A stretch of DNA of 64,000 nucleotides from Rotaria sp. Silwood1 (GCA_905250075.1 CAJNOP010000011.1:2588571-2652570), one strand, 5' to 3'; counted from the stretch's first letter, positions 28,364 through 38,754 are shown. The notes: a model not told the origin generated them from the letters alone. Numbers and translations: made by a program.

Positions 28364-28541
28364 CCAAAAGTACCGACTAATAATGAGAATAAAGTAGAAG
28401 ATGATAAATCATCAACGTCTGAACCAGAAGAAACTAAAACTACGACAACATCAACTGAAGGTATTATATTTAGTTTTTTGAAATTATTGAAAATAATTAA
28501 ATAATTAATTTTTTGTTTTAGATAAACATAAAGAATTTTGA
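18622..28541 (+). CDS. HYOU1: hypoxia up-regulated protein 1 (ER Hsp110/Grp170-type chaperone)
   Basis: ER-lumenal Hsp70-superfamily chaperone and nucleotide-exchange factor. Fifteen exons join in frame to 919 residues (human 999): 18622-18779, 18845-18923, 18990-19144, 21172-21874, 25287-25369, 25437-25745, 25821-25962, 26039-26120, 26182-26264, 26323-26377, 26432-26588, 27589-27802, 27870-28100, 28172-28460, 28522-28541. A signal peptide (about residues 1-23) precedes [18 protein letters not shown] and [16 protein letters not shown], both near-identical to HYOU1. The ATPase domain has [47 protein letters not shown] and [16 protein letters not shown]. An acidic/Thr-rich linker and the helical substrate domain ([18 protein letters not shown]) follow. 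A run of about ten Thr codons sits near the end (28327-28364). The protein ends HKEF rather than a canonical KDEL-type signal. Introns 3, 4 and 11 (2.0, 3.4 and 1.0 kb) are enlarged; introns 3 and 4 carry mobile DNA. Confidence 0.96.
20455..21075. mobile_element. foldback element in HYOU1 intron 3
   Basis: Two arms of roughly 170 bp pair as an inverted repeat. GGTTTTCATCATTCAAGAGAG (about 20500-20519) faces CTCTCTTGCATGATGAAAATC (about 21015-21034). GTTTATCGAAAATGATATTCTAAAGCTATTTT faces its complement at about 20963-21000, and ATCGATAGAAAA (20600-20611) faces TTTTCTATCGAT (20922-20933). Similarity is about 75-80 percent. No transposase-like ORF lies between the arms and no clear target duplication was found. 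Confidence 0.7.
22295..24557. mobile_element. hAT-type DNA transposon relic in HYOU1 intron 4 (GCCCAG family)
   Basis: The ends are inverted: CAGGGGTCCTAATGGGCTGGG at 22295 pairs exactly with the complement ending at 24557. The flanks are GTTTCTAT (22287-22294) and GTTTCTAC (24558-24565), an 8-bp target duplication with one mismatch, as expected for hAT. Both subterminal regions are packed with GGGCTGGGCC/GCCCAGCCC and ATGGGC motifs, which stand out as GC islands in AT-rich DNA. The interior carries a broken hAT dimerisation domain. The HYOU1 exons on both sides are intact, so the insertion is tolerated as intron. Confidence 0.92.
22632..22930 (+). pseudogene. hAT transposase C-terminal (dimerisation) fragment
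   Basis: The reading frame from about 22632 gives an acidic stretch, then a stop near 22764, then [20 protein letters not shown] and [27 protein letters not shown]. This matches the pattern of the hAT C-terminal dimerisation region (P.L..LA...L.IP..SA..ER.FS..G.I....R..L) with several consensus positions lost. The rest of the transposase is not recognisable. It sits between the two ends of the surrounding element and is non-functional. Confidence 0.75.
26589..27588 (+). other. enlarged intron 11 of HYOU1
   Basis: A 1000-bp AT-rich intron between the exon ending in the Thr/Pro linker and the exon starting [12 protein letters not shown]. No inverted repeats, ORF or target duplication were recognised. 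Confidence 0.5.
28327..28364 (+). repeat. (ACA)n trinucleotide repeat inside HYOU1
   Basis: About ten consecutive ACA codons encoding poly-Thr in the low-complexity C-terminal tail of HYOU1. Its length may vary between alleles without disturbing the frame. Confidence 0.9.
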
Positions 28542-31451
28542 AAATTGATAATCAAATAGGGAAATTTGTTTTTTTTGTTGTTTTCATCATTCCATCAACA
28601 TTAATAGAACTGATAAAAATTAGTCAAATGCTTATATTACTATCTTTGTTGATCTGTTGTTTCTCCTTAAAAAAAAATTTTTGCTAATTAATAATAGCAT
28701 TTTAAAATTTCTCTCATATGCATTGATTTGTTATCTCTTTCGATATTTTTTTTTCATATATTCTTATATAATACATGTGCTTTCTTCAGTGGTGGATTTA
28801 GAATTTATATGGTGGGGGTGAGAGTGGAGGACAATCGTGATCATAAAACGTGTTTTGAAGCTCGTTATAGGTAGTATTAGCAGCTCATTTTTAAGCCTTT
28901 TCTGCTATGAACAATCCAAAAGAATTTTTCGAAGAGAAGCAATCGCCGTCACCACCTGGACTCTAAATGCACCATTAATTTTCTGTTTTGTTTGTTTTCT
29001 TCTTATAAGTATATATGTATCTTGGTCTTATTCAAGTGAAAAAAATAAAATAAAACCAATGATGTGTATTAATATGTTTTAAATAAAATTAACGGCTTAT
29101 AAAATCTTAATATAATGTAGTTGGATAATTGATAAAACCATTTATCTGTTATAGGTAGATAAATACTTAAAGATAACCGATTGGCTTTATTGTCAAGAGC
29201 ATTCATGTTCTGTATAGATGGTTGTGTACCTCATGGTCGAAAACTAAGATCTCTAAATATTTTTCGTTCATCTATGTTCGTGAGTGTCGTTTCAGCAACA
29301 ATTCTTTATGTTCACTTTTTCCGAATGTTTATTATATATGTATATAACATCTATTCAACCAAGATGTGTGCATTATGACTTACCACCTGGTGCTTTAGTT
29401 ACTACTAACTAAAGTTAGCTATTAATCTGGCAAATACTGTAATTAGTAAGTATGACTGCTATCAATGCATATAATATTAGAACGTTTCTAATATTATAGG
29501 TATTATCTAAAACTATTGCTCAGAGTTTCGGTCATTGAAATGAAGGTTGTCGAAAACAGGCATTGCAGATAATTATAGTGTAGAAATATAAATTACCGAA
29601 TTTTGGCGATGTAACTTTTGCTGAAGAACATACTAGCTGGCAATAATCTTAATTTATTCGATTGTCTGTTTATACTATTGTCGTTCTTTCGGGAATTGAT
29701 ATTGCAGATGCATAATTTCTTAGTCAATATATTGTGATAGTTTTAATAACAAACAGGGAGAATCAATTAAGAAAATAGTAAATATATCTTGTGTATTAAA
29801 ACGAATTTTCTTGTAATACTTTTTCTCTTATCATTTCTGATCTTGAATTTTTAGTTTGTGGTTAGATATCTAGAATATTGTCATCTGTAAAATTATAACA
29901 GACAGCTTATTAGAGTGTTATTACTGTTCAAGAAGCCGAATTAAATCACAAATAATTAACTAGCAAGCATTACACAAAACTTTTGTTTCAATCGATTATT
30001 TACAATCTTTTAAACTATTTCTCATTGTTTATTGTTGAAATTATCATAGTGAATTAACTAACAAAATATGCATCTTACATATAAACTCAAGAATAAATGA
30101 CAATAGTCTAGATAGATAATTAAATAAATTAAGATTATGTCTTGTATTAGTCAAATAAATTTAAATGAATAATTGTCTTCACGTTTGTTTTATAAATATA
30201 AACTATAAACATTCTTCGATCAATAATGAAAATATCATCTCATTAGATCAAAGTATATTGGAAATATTCAAGTTTTTCTCTGATGAGTGACCTTCTGAAC
30301 ACTTGGTAGGTACATATCTATATATAAATGAATATCTTAAAACAATTAATGAGGAACTTAATTCTGTATGCGAAGATGTGTTGCATTGTTGAATTCTATC
30401 ATCCAATTATTTAGATTTTCTCTTCCAACATACATTCATTTTTGAGAGCATTGGCGAGTGATTGTATTATTAAATTTGATATTATCATAAGGTGGAGCAT
30501 CATTTGAAAATAACTTTACAACATACATGCAAGTTATCATCTTATTTTCGTAACGTCCTTATAGAAGAACACACTTCAAAGACAAAAATATTGATAATAA
30601 TTCACAAACAATTTCACAGTATCGTTTAATTTATCATCTATATTTGAATTTTTTTCAAATTTGTACAAATCTATACATGAAAACATTAACAAACGCAATA
30701 TTACATATGAGTAGTCTGAACTTAACTATCGAAATCTCAATCTGAATAAAAATCGGTAATATCAAATCAATCAAATATAAGTAGGTAACATCATTATCAC
30801 GCCCCACATGTAGAGGTTTCTACCTACAAAATTGCTTGATTATTGTAGTACAATGGATGTAACTACATTGAATGTCAAGTATCCTTTTTTTTTTCTTTAC
30901 TTATATCACATGTTCGTTACAGACGAGTGATCGTTGCTAAAAATATATCGACACATTATTTGAGTAACATTTTACTTTGATTCTTGACTAATAGAATGTT
31001 GAATGACATATCTATAAAGGTTTTCTGTTTACATAACTCAATTGTTCTTGAATGAATAAAATTATTTCAATGAATTTGATAACCAATGAATAATTTATAA
31101 TGTGTTATTTTTCTTCATAAATTGGATCATTAGACGTATCAATTTCTATTACTCATAAGCAAAAGGAGACGTAAATGAGAAAAAATTTTCTCTAATATAT
31201 GTCAATCATTTTTTTTTTGTTGCAACAATCTACCTACATTGAAATCATAAGGCATATCAGATAAATCATCGGTAGAACCTTGAGTAATAAATGTTGTACA
31301 TGGTCACAGTCGAATGATATTTTTCTGTTGTTGTTACTTTTTTTTTGTGCACGGTCATTTGCTTGTCTGTATAGGTGTGTGTGTGTATACAATAGATATT
31401 TCTTATATGTATATCTATACATATTAAAGTAATCGTTAAAATTGAAAGAAG
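28542..31451. other. intergenic region, with one solo hAT-like end
   Basis: About 2.9 kb without a supportable gene. At 28787 the sequence CAGTGGTGGATTTAGAATTT followed by a G-rich run (TGGTGGGGGTGAG) closely resembles the typical hAT left end (CAGTGGCGGATCTAG-like), but no matching right end was found. A perfect 12-bp-stem hairpin lies at 29471-29497. Confidence 0.5.
29471..29497. repeat. perfect short hairpin
   Basis: ATAATATTAGAA pairs perfectly with TTCTAATATTAT across a 3-base loop (CGT). No flanking T-run or gene gives it an obvious role. Confidence 0.7.
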
Positions 31452-32584
31452 ATGTGGCCTGCTAATAATTACTGGGGACATCAAACAATGGAGGCCGATG
31501 GGAGAGCTCGAGCTATGCGTCCACTTGAGCTTCCATTAACTCATTTACCTTCTCGTGTGGATCTTCGTCGTTATATGACGCCTGTTGAAGATCAAGCTGA
31601 TATGTCAACTTGGTAAATAAATCAGTAATAGTTTTCTAGTAAATTGTTTCTTTTCTTTGTCTTTCTATTTTAGTGCAGCTAATGCTTTTGCTGGTGCTTG
31701 TGAATATATTATTAAACGTCGTACTGGTAAACATGTTGATGTTTCACGTTTATTTATTTATTATAATGGTCAAATGATTGATCAACGAAGTCTTGAAGTA
31801 ACTGATGATGGTGCTTCAAAACAAAATACTATTTTAGGAATGCGAAAATTTGGTATATGTGAAGAAAGTTTATGGCCATATGATGAACAATTACTTAATC
31901 AAGAACCTCCACCACATGTTTACGAAGCTGCAAGTCGTGTAACTGTTATTCCACTTAAAATTCCAAGAAATTTAGTTGCAATGAAAACATGTGTAGCTAA
32001 TGAAATACCATTTTTAATTGGAGTTAGATTGTTAAAAACAGCAACAATGGAAGCTAAAACAAATCAGGGATATATATCAATGCCTGATCCTGCTTCTTCT
32101 ACTGTTGCTCGAACTGGTTCACATGCTGTATTAATTGTTGGTTATGATGATCGTACAAGACATTTTCTTGCACGAAATTCATGGGGAAGAGATTGGGTAA
32201 AAAGAACAAATTTTTCCATTAAAAAAAAAGAAAACAAATATTTATCATACGCTAATTGTTGTTTCTTTTTCGTAGGGTGTTCATGGCTACTTTTATATTC
32301 CATATGAATATTTATTAGAAAAACGTCTTGTTAATTATTTGGATGGTTTATGGGCTATTACTGATATAATACCTCGATCACATCATAAACCAACTGTACG
32401 TCGATTGGTAGTACCTGGTCATAACTATGATGCAAAACGGAGAAAAGATAAACATCGACATCAAATGAGTTTGTTAGAAAAATCACTGATGACGATGCAA
32501 TTAATTCCTAATCAAAAGTTTTCACATCTTCAATCATTAATGTCTATAGTAAAACGTAGTCGTAGACATTCTTCGTTTTATTAA
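31452..32584 (+). CDS. papain-fold (C1A-like) cysteine peptidase without propeptide
   Basis: Three exons (31452-31612, 31674-32196, 32276-32584) encode 330 residues. The mature-enzyme start is recognisable as LPSRVDLRRYMTPVEDQADMSTCAANAFA. Gln48 forms the oxyanion hole, Cys54 is the nucleophile (its codon is split by intron 1), His204 lies in GSHAVLIVGYDD and Asn222 in ARNSWGRDWG, so the papain triad is complete. There is no signal peptide and no cathepsin propeptide: only about 30 residues precede the catalytic domain, as in cytosolic or prokaryote-like C1 peptidases. A basic, non-conserved tail of about 75 residues follows the domain. Introns are 61 and 79 bp. The physiological substrate cannot be told from sequence. 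AATAAA lies at 32765. Confidence 0.9.
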
Positions 32585-32764
32585 GAACTAATTTAAATTA
32601 TGAGCATTTTATTGATTTTCGTTTGTTGACAATTGACTTAATTTTTTTTATAAAAAAAAAAAAAAAACAAGTTATTTGAATCTTATCCTTCATCAATGAA
32701 TAACTTGTGTATTTTTATCTTTTGTTTTATGCTAATTTTTTTATTAAACTAAATATTAGCATTA

Positions 32765-32770
32765 AATAAA
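32765..32770 (+). promoter_or_regulatory. polyadenylation signal of cysteine peptidase gene
   Basis: AATAAA 181 bases after the stop, followed by an A-run. It is the clearest signal between this gene and the convergent small ORF. Confidence 0.45.
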
Positions 32771-32837
32771 AAAAAATATTAACGATGAATTTTAATTACT
32801 TTAATCTTTTCAATGACATTTGATGCAAGATAAATAT

Positions 32838-33083
32838 TCATGTTCTTGATCGTTTCAATATTCGAGATGATATTTGTCGACTACGATCAATGAACGAATT
32901 ATTAATTCTGTAAATAATATCAGCAAAAAATTGTAATAATGTTATTGTGCATGTATCATAGGAATTATTTTCTTCCAATCTTTTGTTTAATTCAGTTGTT
33001 AAGGGATGTGGATAATAAACGGTAGAAAGATTTGATGATGACTTCTGGTTTGATTGGTAATGAATAGAACTATGTTGTGACAT
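32838..33083 (-). CDS. small hypothetical protein (81 aa)
   Basis: Unrecognised. A single ORF on the minus strand, convergent with the peptidase gene and about 250 bp from its stop. The first ~28 residues are Ser/Gln-rich; the rest (NKRLEENNSYDTCTITLLQF to SRILKRSRT) looks like one amphipathic helix with a basic end. Composition is balanced and not merely AT-driven, which supports real coding. No membrane segment, signal peptide or known motif is seen. It could be a small subunit of a larger complex or a chance ORF. Confidence 0.45.
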   Translation of the reverse strand: MSQHSSIHYQSNQKSSSNLSTVYYPHPLTTELNKRLEENNSYDTCTITLLQFFADIIYRINNSFIDRSRQISSRILKRSRT

Positions 33084-35862
33084 GATTTATAAGTGTAATG
33101 AAATAAAATAGTTGTACTTTTTATATGAAAAAGAAGTCGAAAAGGAAGAAAATTTTGTTGTAATTTTTTTTCTTCCTTGAGACACCTGAGTAATGTGTAA
33201 CCGAAGCAAAATGCCGTCCATGTCATAATAATTATTATGACTTTTTGTGCAATTTGATTGATTATTGACAATCATAATAAATTTTTAGTAAGTTTTAAAA
33301 AACTAAAATTCATCATGAAGACTACAGAAACACGAAAAAATTCAGGGGCATTTTTTTTCAAATCATAAGAAAAAAAATGAAATTCAGGTTGTAAAACTTA
33401 AGAATGAGTTATCATTTGAATATTATTGATAAAATTATGATTGATTATCGCATTTCAAAAATGTGAAGTTTAAGATATTTTTATAGTGCATCATCATTAA
33501 GTACGATTACAAGGATGGTTATTATAATATTGTATACCTTTTTCTACGAATAATATTTTGTCATAATACAGGGACCAATTTGTATATTATTACATAGTGA
33601 TTGGTAGCTCACAAAAAATACAACGTGGATATTGTTTTCAATAACATTTGAAGTTTAGAAAAAAGTTCCAGTGAATCGGTTTAATTTGTTGATAGTTTTG
33701 AATAAAAACTGTTTGTAATTAAATAAAAACTAATTTTTTTTCTGTTTTAGTAGTATTGACTTGTCGTAACGCTCTTCCAATTATCCTTTTCGCTGTTGTG
33801 CAATTTATAAACACATATGACGCTTCGATTTCGATTATATCTTCATCAAACAATAGCGAAATGTGCATAGTAAACAGTATATGAGTAGTAAATTGCATTT
33901 ATATGCTCTCTTTGCTCTTTCTCGCTTTCTTTTCTAATAGTACATTGGGAAACAATACGAAAATATTGAATGATGATTCATTTTTTCAATCTTCTTTTTA
34001 CTGTCGATCAGAAAAAATAATGAGAACGAGAAAAGTAAACATTTTATGTAATTTAGTAGTCATGTATTATTCAGTACACGCGTGTTGCTATTGTTTGATA
34101 AAGACTTCGTCCAAGTAGAAACGTTACATTTTTCACTAAAATGAACAAAATAAGGAAAAAGAAGATTACGGAAACATAATATCGACGCTTTGTTAATGTA
34201 TTCTTCACATAGATTGTCTTTTTGAAACCAGAAGATAAAGAAAAACTAACGATCAATTACAAGCAGAACAAAGAAAAAAATAATGACGGAATTAATAGTC
34301 TAATTAGTGTAGACTTATCATTAAAATAATTAAGTTTATGATTGCTTTAAATACCAAGACAACAATATAATAACTGTTTTTTTTTAATGTCGATACTAAT
34401 ATCTATTAATGCCTACAACATATTTTTATTCTTTCTACTTAAACATATGCTAAAATCGTTATCGAAAAATCTTCAAAATATAATGAGTTTTAAGCAAGAT
34501 CTAACAATGTTAATTGGTCAAAAACATTCGAGACAGACATTTTGTCTTAGCTTTCTAATTTACTTATTATATATATTAGAAACAAATATTTCTTTTTCTG
34601 AGTGATTTCAGGAAAGCGAGACACACTTATTTTTGATTTGACTTTAAACTTATTCGTTAAAAAAAAAGTAGTGAATAAGTTTCTCATTAAATGAGAGAAA
34701 ATCAAATAATTTAAGAGTACACTCTATGTCATGAATGGCTTCTTTTGTTTTTCTTTTATCGGAGCTCCTCAAGAAAGTTTTGTGCTATTTAACGTTGATT
34801 TTGAATTTTTCATTTGTATGTTCGTAGTTTGATATGGCACTAACTGAAAGTCAATAGAGTTTTTTTGAAAAGCGTTAGCATATTCAGAAAAAAAACTTAA
34901 TATTAGAAGTTTGGTAGCACCAACAGTCGTCTACAGAATGTATAACCCAGTTTTCGAAAATGCTGTACTAATTCTAAGATCTTTTTTAGTTGAAATGCAC
35001 AACATGCTAACTGACATTTGGTTTTGAGTGATGTCGATAACGCTACTTTTTACTGATAATTCATGTCAAAAAGCATTATAGATTTAAGCTTTAGAAAGTA
35101 CCTATACTGACTCAACATGCAAATGACATTTTAAAACTAGCTTTAGCAAAGTTCAGATTTTAGAGACATACAAATTTCAATTCAACCAAGTCACATCATT
35201 ACTAAATGAAATTATCTATTGACCAGTGCATAAACTAAATCCAGAAAAAAGAAGAAAAAAAATTCTAATGCGTTATTTCGACTATAGTTTGATGGCGAAC
35301 TTAGTTTTGGTTAATTAAGGAAAAATGTCCCCAAAGCAGAATCGGGGGATAGAGATAGGCTTTTACGATTGAACCTTAAGGTATGTTGATTGAAGCATAG
35401 AACAATTAATGTGTACAAGTCCATACTTCACTTCCATTCTTATTTATTCGTTTTATTCTAAAATGATAACTTTTGAAGATTATACTATTTACCAAATTGT
35501 GTGATAGCTGTAGAAAAGCTATATAGTAAATGTCCCTAATAATGACACTAAAATAATAACATGTCTTGATTGATTCTGTTCACAACTATTTTACACTCGA
35601 TTGAACCTATTTTTACACATGTATAATCCTGAGAGTATCCTCTTGCAAATGATGTAACAACCACTTTTCGCTGAAATACAGTGGTAGAGAAACCAGCGGT
35701 CTGTGATAATGACCTGCTTCTGTTGTTGTTAGGGTTCATTTCCTTAATAACGACAGTCAGCTAATTTTTGACCCTAATAACAACACTAAGCTAGTTTTTG
35801 ACCCTAATCCTGATTCCCAGTTATTTATTCATCCAAACAACAACACTCAACTAGCTTTTGAT
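33084..35862. other. gene-free region with degenerate tandem repeat at its end
   Basis: No gene is supported in these 2.8 kb. Between about 35735 and 35862 a unit of roughly 32-35 bp (TAATAACAACACTAAGCTAGTTTTTGACCC and variants) is repeated three to four times with divergence. A related TAATGACACTAA fragment lies near 35538. Confidence 0.5.
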
Positions 35863-36372
35863 TCCAATAAAGATACATCATCACAAATACAATTTAAGAA
35901 AATCTTTTCATAAGTAACACATGTATTTAGAACCCTTCAATACAATTCACGGCAAACTTAACAAACAACTTTGTTTATCTTATTCGAATCATTTTTTCTC
36001 AATCGTTTATAAAACTAATTCTCTTTTATTAATATACCTGCAGTATGTAAAACAATCTGCTTTTACCATTAAAGAAATCGTTGCAAAGAACAATAATGTT
36101 TATAAATGATCGTGTCTCATAAAAGATTACCATCCATTCTGTCATTCCATGAATTCTACTCTCATACGCGAAAAAATTTTAAGCATATACATCTGTTTGA
36201 TCTTATAAAATGTTATCTGCAAAAGAATAGTTTAAAACAATAGCGATCTGGATACGACCTGCAAAATTGGACGTGAGGTTTGTTGCGAATTATATGTAAG
36301 GGTTCTAAATACATGTATTACTTATGAATAGATTCTCTTAAACTGTATCTGTAATGATGTATCTCTATTGGA
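35863..36372. mobile_element. foldback element ending at a TGTGGG array
   Basis: Two arms of at least 75 bp are about 85 percent complementary: TCCAATAAAGATACATCATC at 35863 faces its complement ending at 36372. The pairing continues through CATAAGTAACACATGTATTTAGAACCCTT (left) and AAGGGTTCTAAATACATGTATTACTTATG (right, about 36299-36327). A weaker inner extension (CAATACAATTCACGGCAAAC) brings the arms to about 105 bp. The right end runs straight into GTGTGGG repeats. No ORF of interest lies in the loop and no target duplication was found. Confidence 0.75.
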
Positions 36373-36441
36373 GTGGGTGTGGGTGTGTGTGGGGTGTGAA
36401 TGTTGGTGTTCTCTTCGTCTACGCTCACACTCTGAATCCAC
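36373..36441. repeat. interstitial TGTGGG array A with degenerate inverted arm
   Basis: GTGGGTGTGGGTGTGTGTGGGGTGTG, then GAATGTTGGTGTTCTCTTCGTCTACG, then a degenerate CACAC/CCAC arm (CTCACACTCTGAATCCAC). It is the weakest of the four arrays. TGTGGG is, as I recall, the bdelloid rotifer telomeric repeat. Confidence 0.6.
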
Positions 36442-37000
36442 TGCTTGAACTAAAGTGATTCATTTTTCCATAGTGATGTGTTCAGTTAGTTTATAGAATA
36501 AATCAGTTCAAGCGATAGATTCAGACAGAAGATTTCTGTAAAATTAAACGTTCATCGAATAGCTACAAGTCCCTGAGAAAATGTACGAGAAAAAGGGTTT
36601 TTATAAATTGTGGATAACTTTCCAGAAAATTTGTATGATAATGTTAATCGAATGAAGGTACTTTATCAAAAATAGTATTGTATTTTATTTTTAGAGAAGT
36701 TCATAGTGACTCTCTGGATATAAATATTTAATTTTCATGTATTAGTTGAGCATAAATTATTTTCTAAACACTAGAACCGCCATTTAACCTCAACCACACA
36801 ATATAGTTGATCAGTAATAGGTTTTAATAGGAAGAAAATACGATTTCTATTCGTATTCTTTGCACTATCGTTTGCCTTGTATGCATATTTTAGGCCTTTG
36901 GAAGTTCACGTTTAGTTGAAAAAAACTGTTGTACAATTCTTTTGATAAAAGCTAATTGATGAACCAGCTTCTGCATAGGCAAAGAACTGTTTGTAAAGGG

Positions 37001-37267
37001 CGTGGGTGTGGGTGGGTGTGGGTGTGGGTGTGGGTGTGGGGTGGGGGTCGGGGTGTGCGGTGTGGGTGTGGGTGGCATGTGAAAGAAGATTCACACCCGC
37101 ACCCACATCCACACCCACACGTACACCCACACCCCACACCCACATCTACAACCACACACCACCCACACCCACACCCATACCCATACCCACCCACACTCAC
37201 ACCCACACCCCACACTCACACCCACACCCATACCCACCCACACCCACACCCCACACCCACACCCACA
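37001..37267. repeat. interstitial TGTGGG array B, inverted pair
   Basis: About 75 bp of (TGTGGG)n-type repeat on the plus strand (37001-37075) is followed by a 16-bp spacer (CATGTGAAAGAAGATT) and about 176 bp of the reverse complement, CCCACA-type repeat (37092-37267). Units vary (TGTGGG, TGGG, TGTGGGG, CCCATA). This is the best-preserved of the arrays and could fold into a large hairpin; the G-rich arms could also form G-quadruplexes. Confidence 0.93.
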
Positions 37268-37601
37268 GAAAAACGCAGACAAAAACTATTGCTAGATGGT
37301 TTCAAAACTGCTCATTATCATTTCTTTCCACTAGTTATTTCACTGCTGCTATAATTTAGGCACATGGTCTCGTTAATTACCTCATTCTGAGCATCAATCA
37401 GTGTGTGTGTGAGGATGAGTGTGCTTAAACTGCCGGTTATACTCCAAATTAATCTTTTTTCTTACACTTCGGCTACAGGCAAGTAAATTGTCATTGCTGT
37501 TCCAATATTTCATTTAATAAGTAGCAAATTATTAATTTCATCTGTACCCAGACGTATTCCTCGATCGATATTGTACTGCCAATTATATATATTAAAAGAT
37601 A

Positions 37602-38413
37602 TCGGCACGGCCAGCCATCGGTCCCCTTCGTTGGGGAAGGTTCGAAATCAGTAAGATTCAGAAAAAAAAATTTGTTATAGAGAGTGTGATCTTGAAATAT
37701 TATTAAGTTTGTTCCGTATTCCGAGTTACACAGCTGACATATAAAACCAATATCATTTTTCTTTCCTACGAGTTTAAAAACACGAATAATTACGAAATTT
37801 CACTGTTTTTTCACTTTTTAACCTTTCATTTTTGTCAAAATAATGAATGGAATTTTCAATGAAATTTTGAAAAGAAGATGAAAATGAACTAATCGATTTA
37901 TATAAAACAATATTCTTAATCGTTACGGAACAAAAAAGGTTAGATTAAACAGGTAAAATTATCATAAAAATGGCACTAAACTGTCCTCCGTGGAAAAAGA
38001 GAAAATTGGTGAAATTCCATAACATTTGAAATTCCGTAACGCTCAGCCTTTTAAGTTAGCTTACTCGAAGGGATTGTCCTATGGCGAAAACAACACGATA
38101 TTCTAAGAGTATGTGAAAAACTGAACAACTTTTGTATAGAACGTTCATTTATGAGTAGCTTAGTTTCGTATAAAAATGCTAAAATGTGAGTCATCCCTAA
38201 AAATTTTGTCCATTTTTTTGAAATTCCGTAACGAACGATATTTTTCAAATAATTTCGCTATGGCTTGTGATAACTCCATGAAATTTTCAGTGCTCACAGA
38301 GCTAGTTTACCTTTATGTATGCCCAAAATTTCAGAAGCATTTCTCTTGTTATTGAGAAGATATTTATCTCACAAGTTGAAAAAATGAAATTCCGTAACGC
38401 TTGGCCGTGCCGA
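37602..38413. mobile_element. Tc1/mariner-type MITE with iterated internal motif
   Basis: The terminal inverted repeat TCGGCACGGCCA at 37602 faces TGGCCGTGCCGA ending at 38413, and each is flanked by TA, the Tc1/mariner target duplication. The interior repeats GAAATTCCGTAACG at 38028, 38220 and 38386, a variant at 38011, and the inverted form CGTTACGGAA at 37921. There is no transposase ORF, so this is a non-autonomous copy of 812 bp. Confidence 0.85.
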
Positions 38414-38754
38414 TATCTAGATCGTCTAATAATCATCTATATGAATCGATGTTATCTATTGGTAGTATAGAGAAGACATATTCTTCTTTGACAAAACAAT
38501 ATTTCTATTTTCCTTTCGGTCAACGGGACAAACGGGACATTCGGAATCGGGACACGGGAAAAGTTTGTCTCGCAGGACTCTAATATATATATATATTGCT
38601 TAATCGACATTACTGGCACAAAATTTGAATGCATTTTGATTAAATGTAAACTAGCTTACATCATTTAAAAATTAACTCAGCCAATTTTGTTACAAGTGAT
38701 TCTCTGAATATTTCATGTTTTATTACGATATTTATTCACCTAACTTTACACCCT

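Noticed and set aside
36890-37359. Several overlapping ORFs of His/Thr/Pro or Gly/Val/Trp repeats
   Set aside because: They are translations of the TGTGGG/CCCACA array in different frames, not proteins.
37602-37665. GC-rich hairpin with GGTTCGAAATC considered as a tRNA
   Set aside because: No acceptor stem, anticodon arm or D-arm can be formed; it is the end of a TA-flanked MITE.
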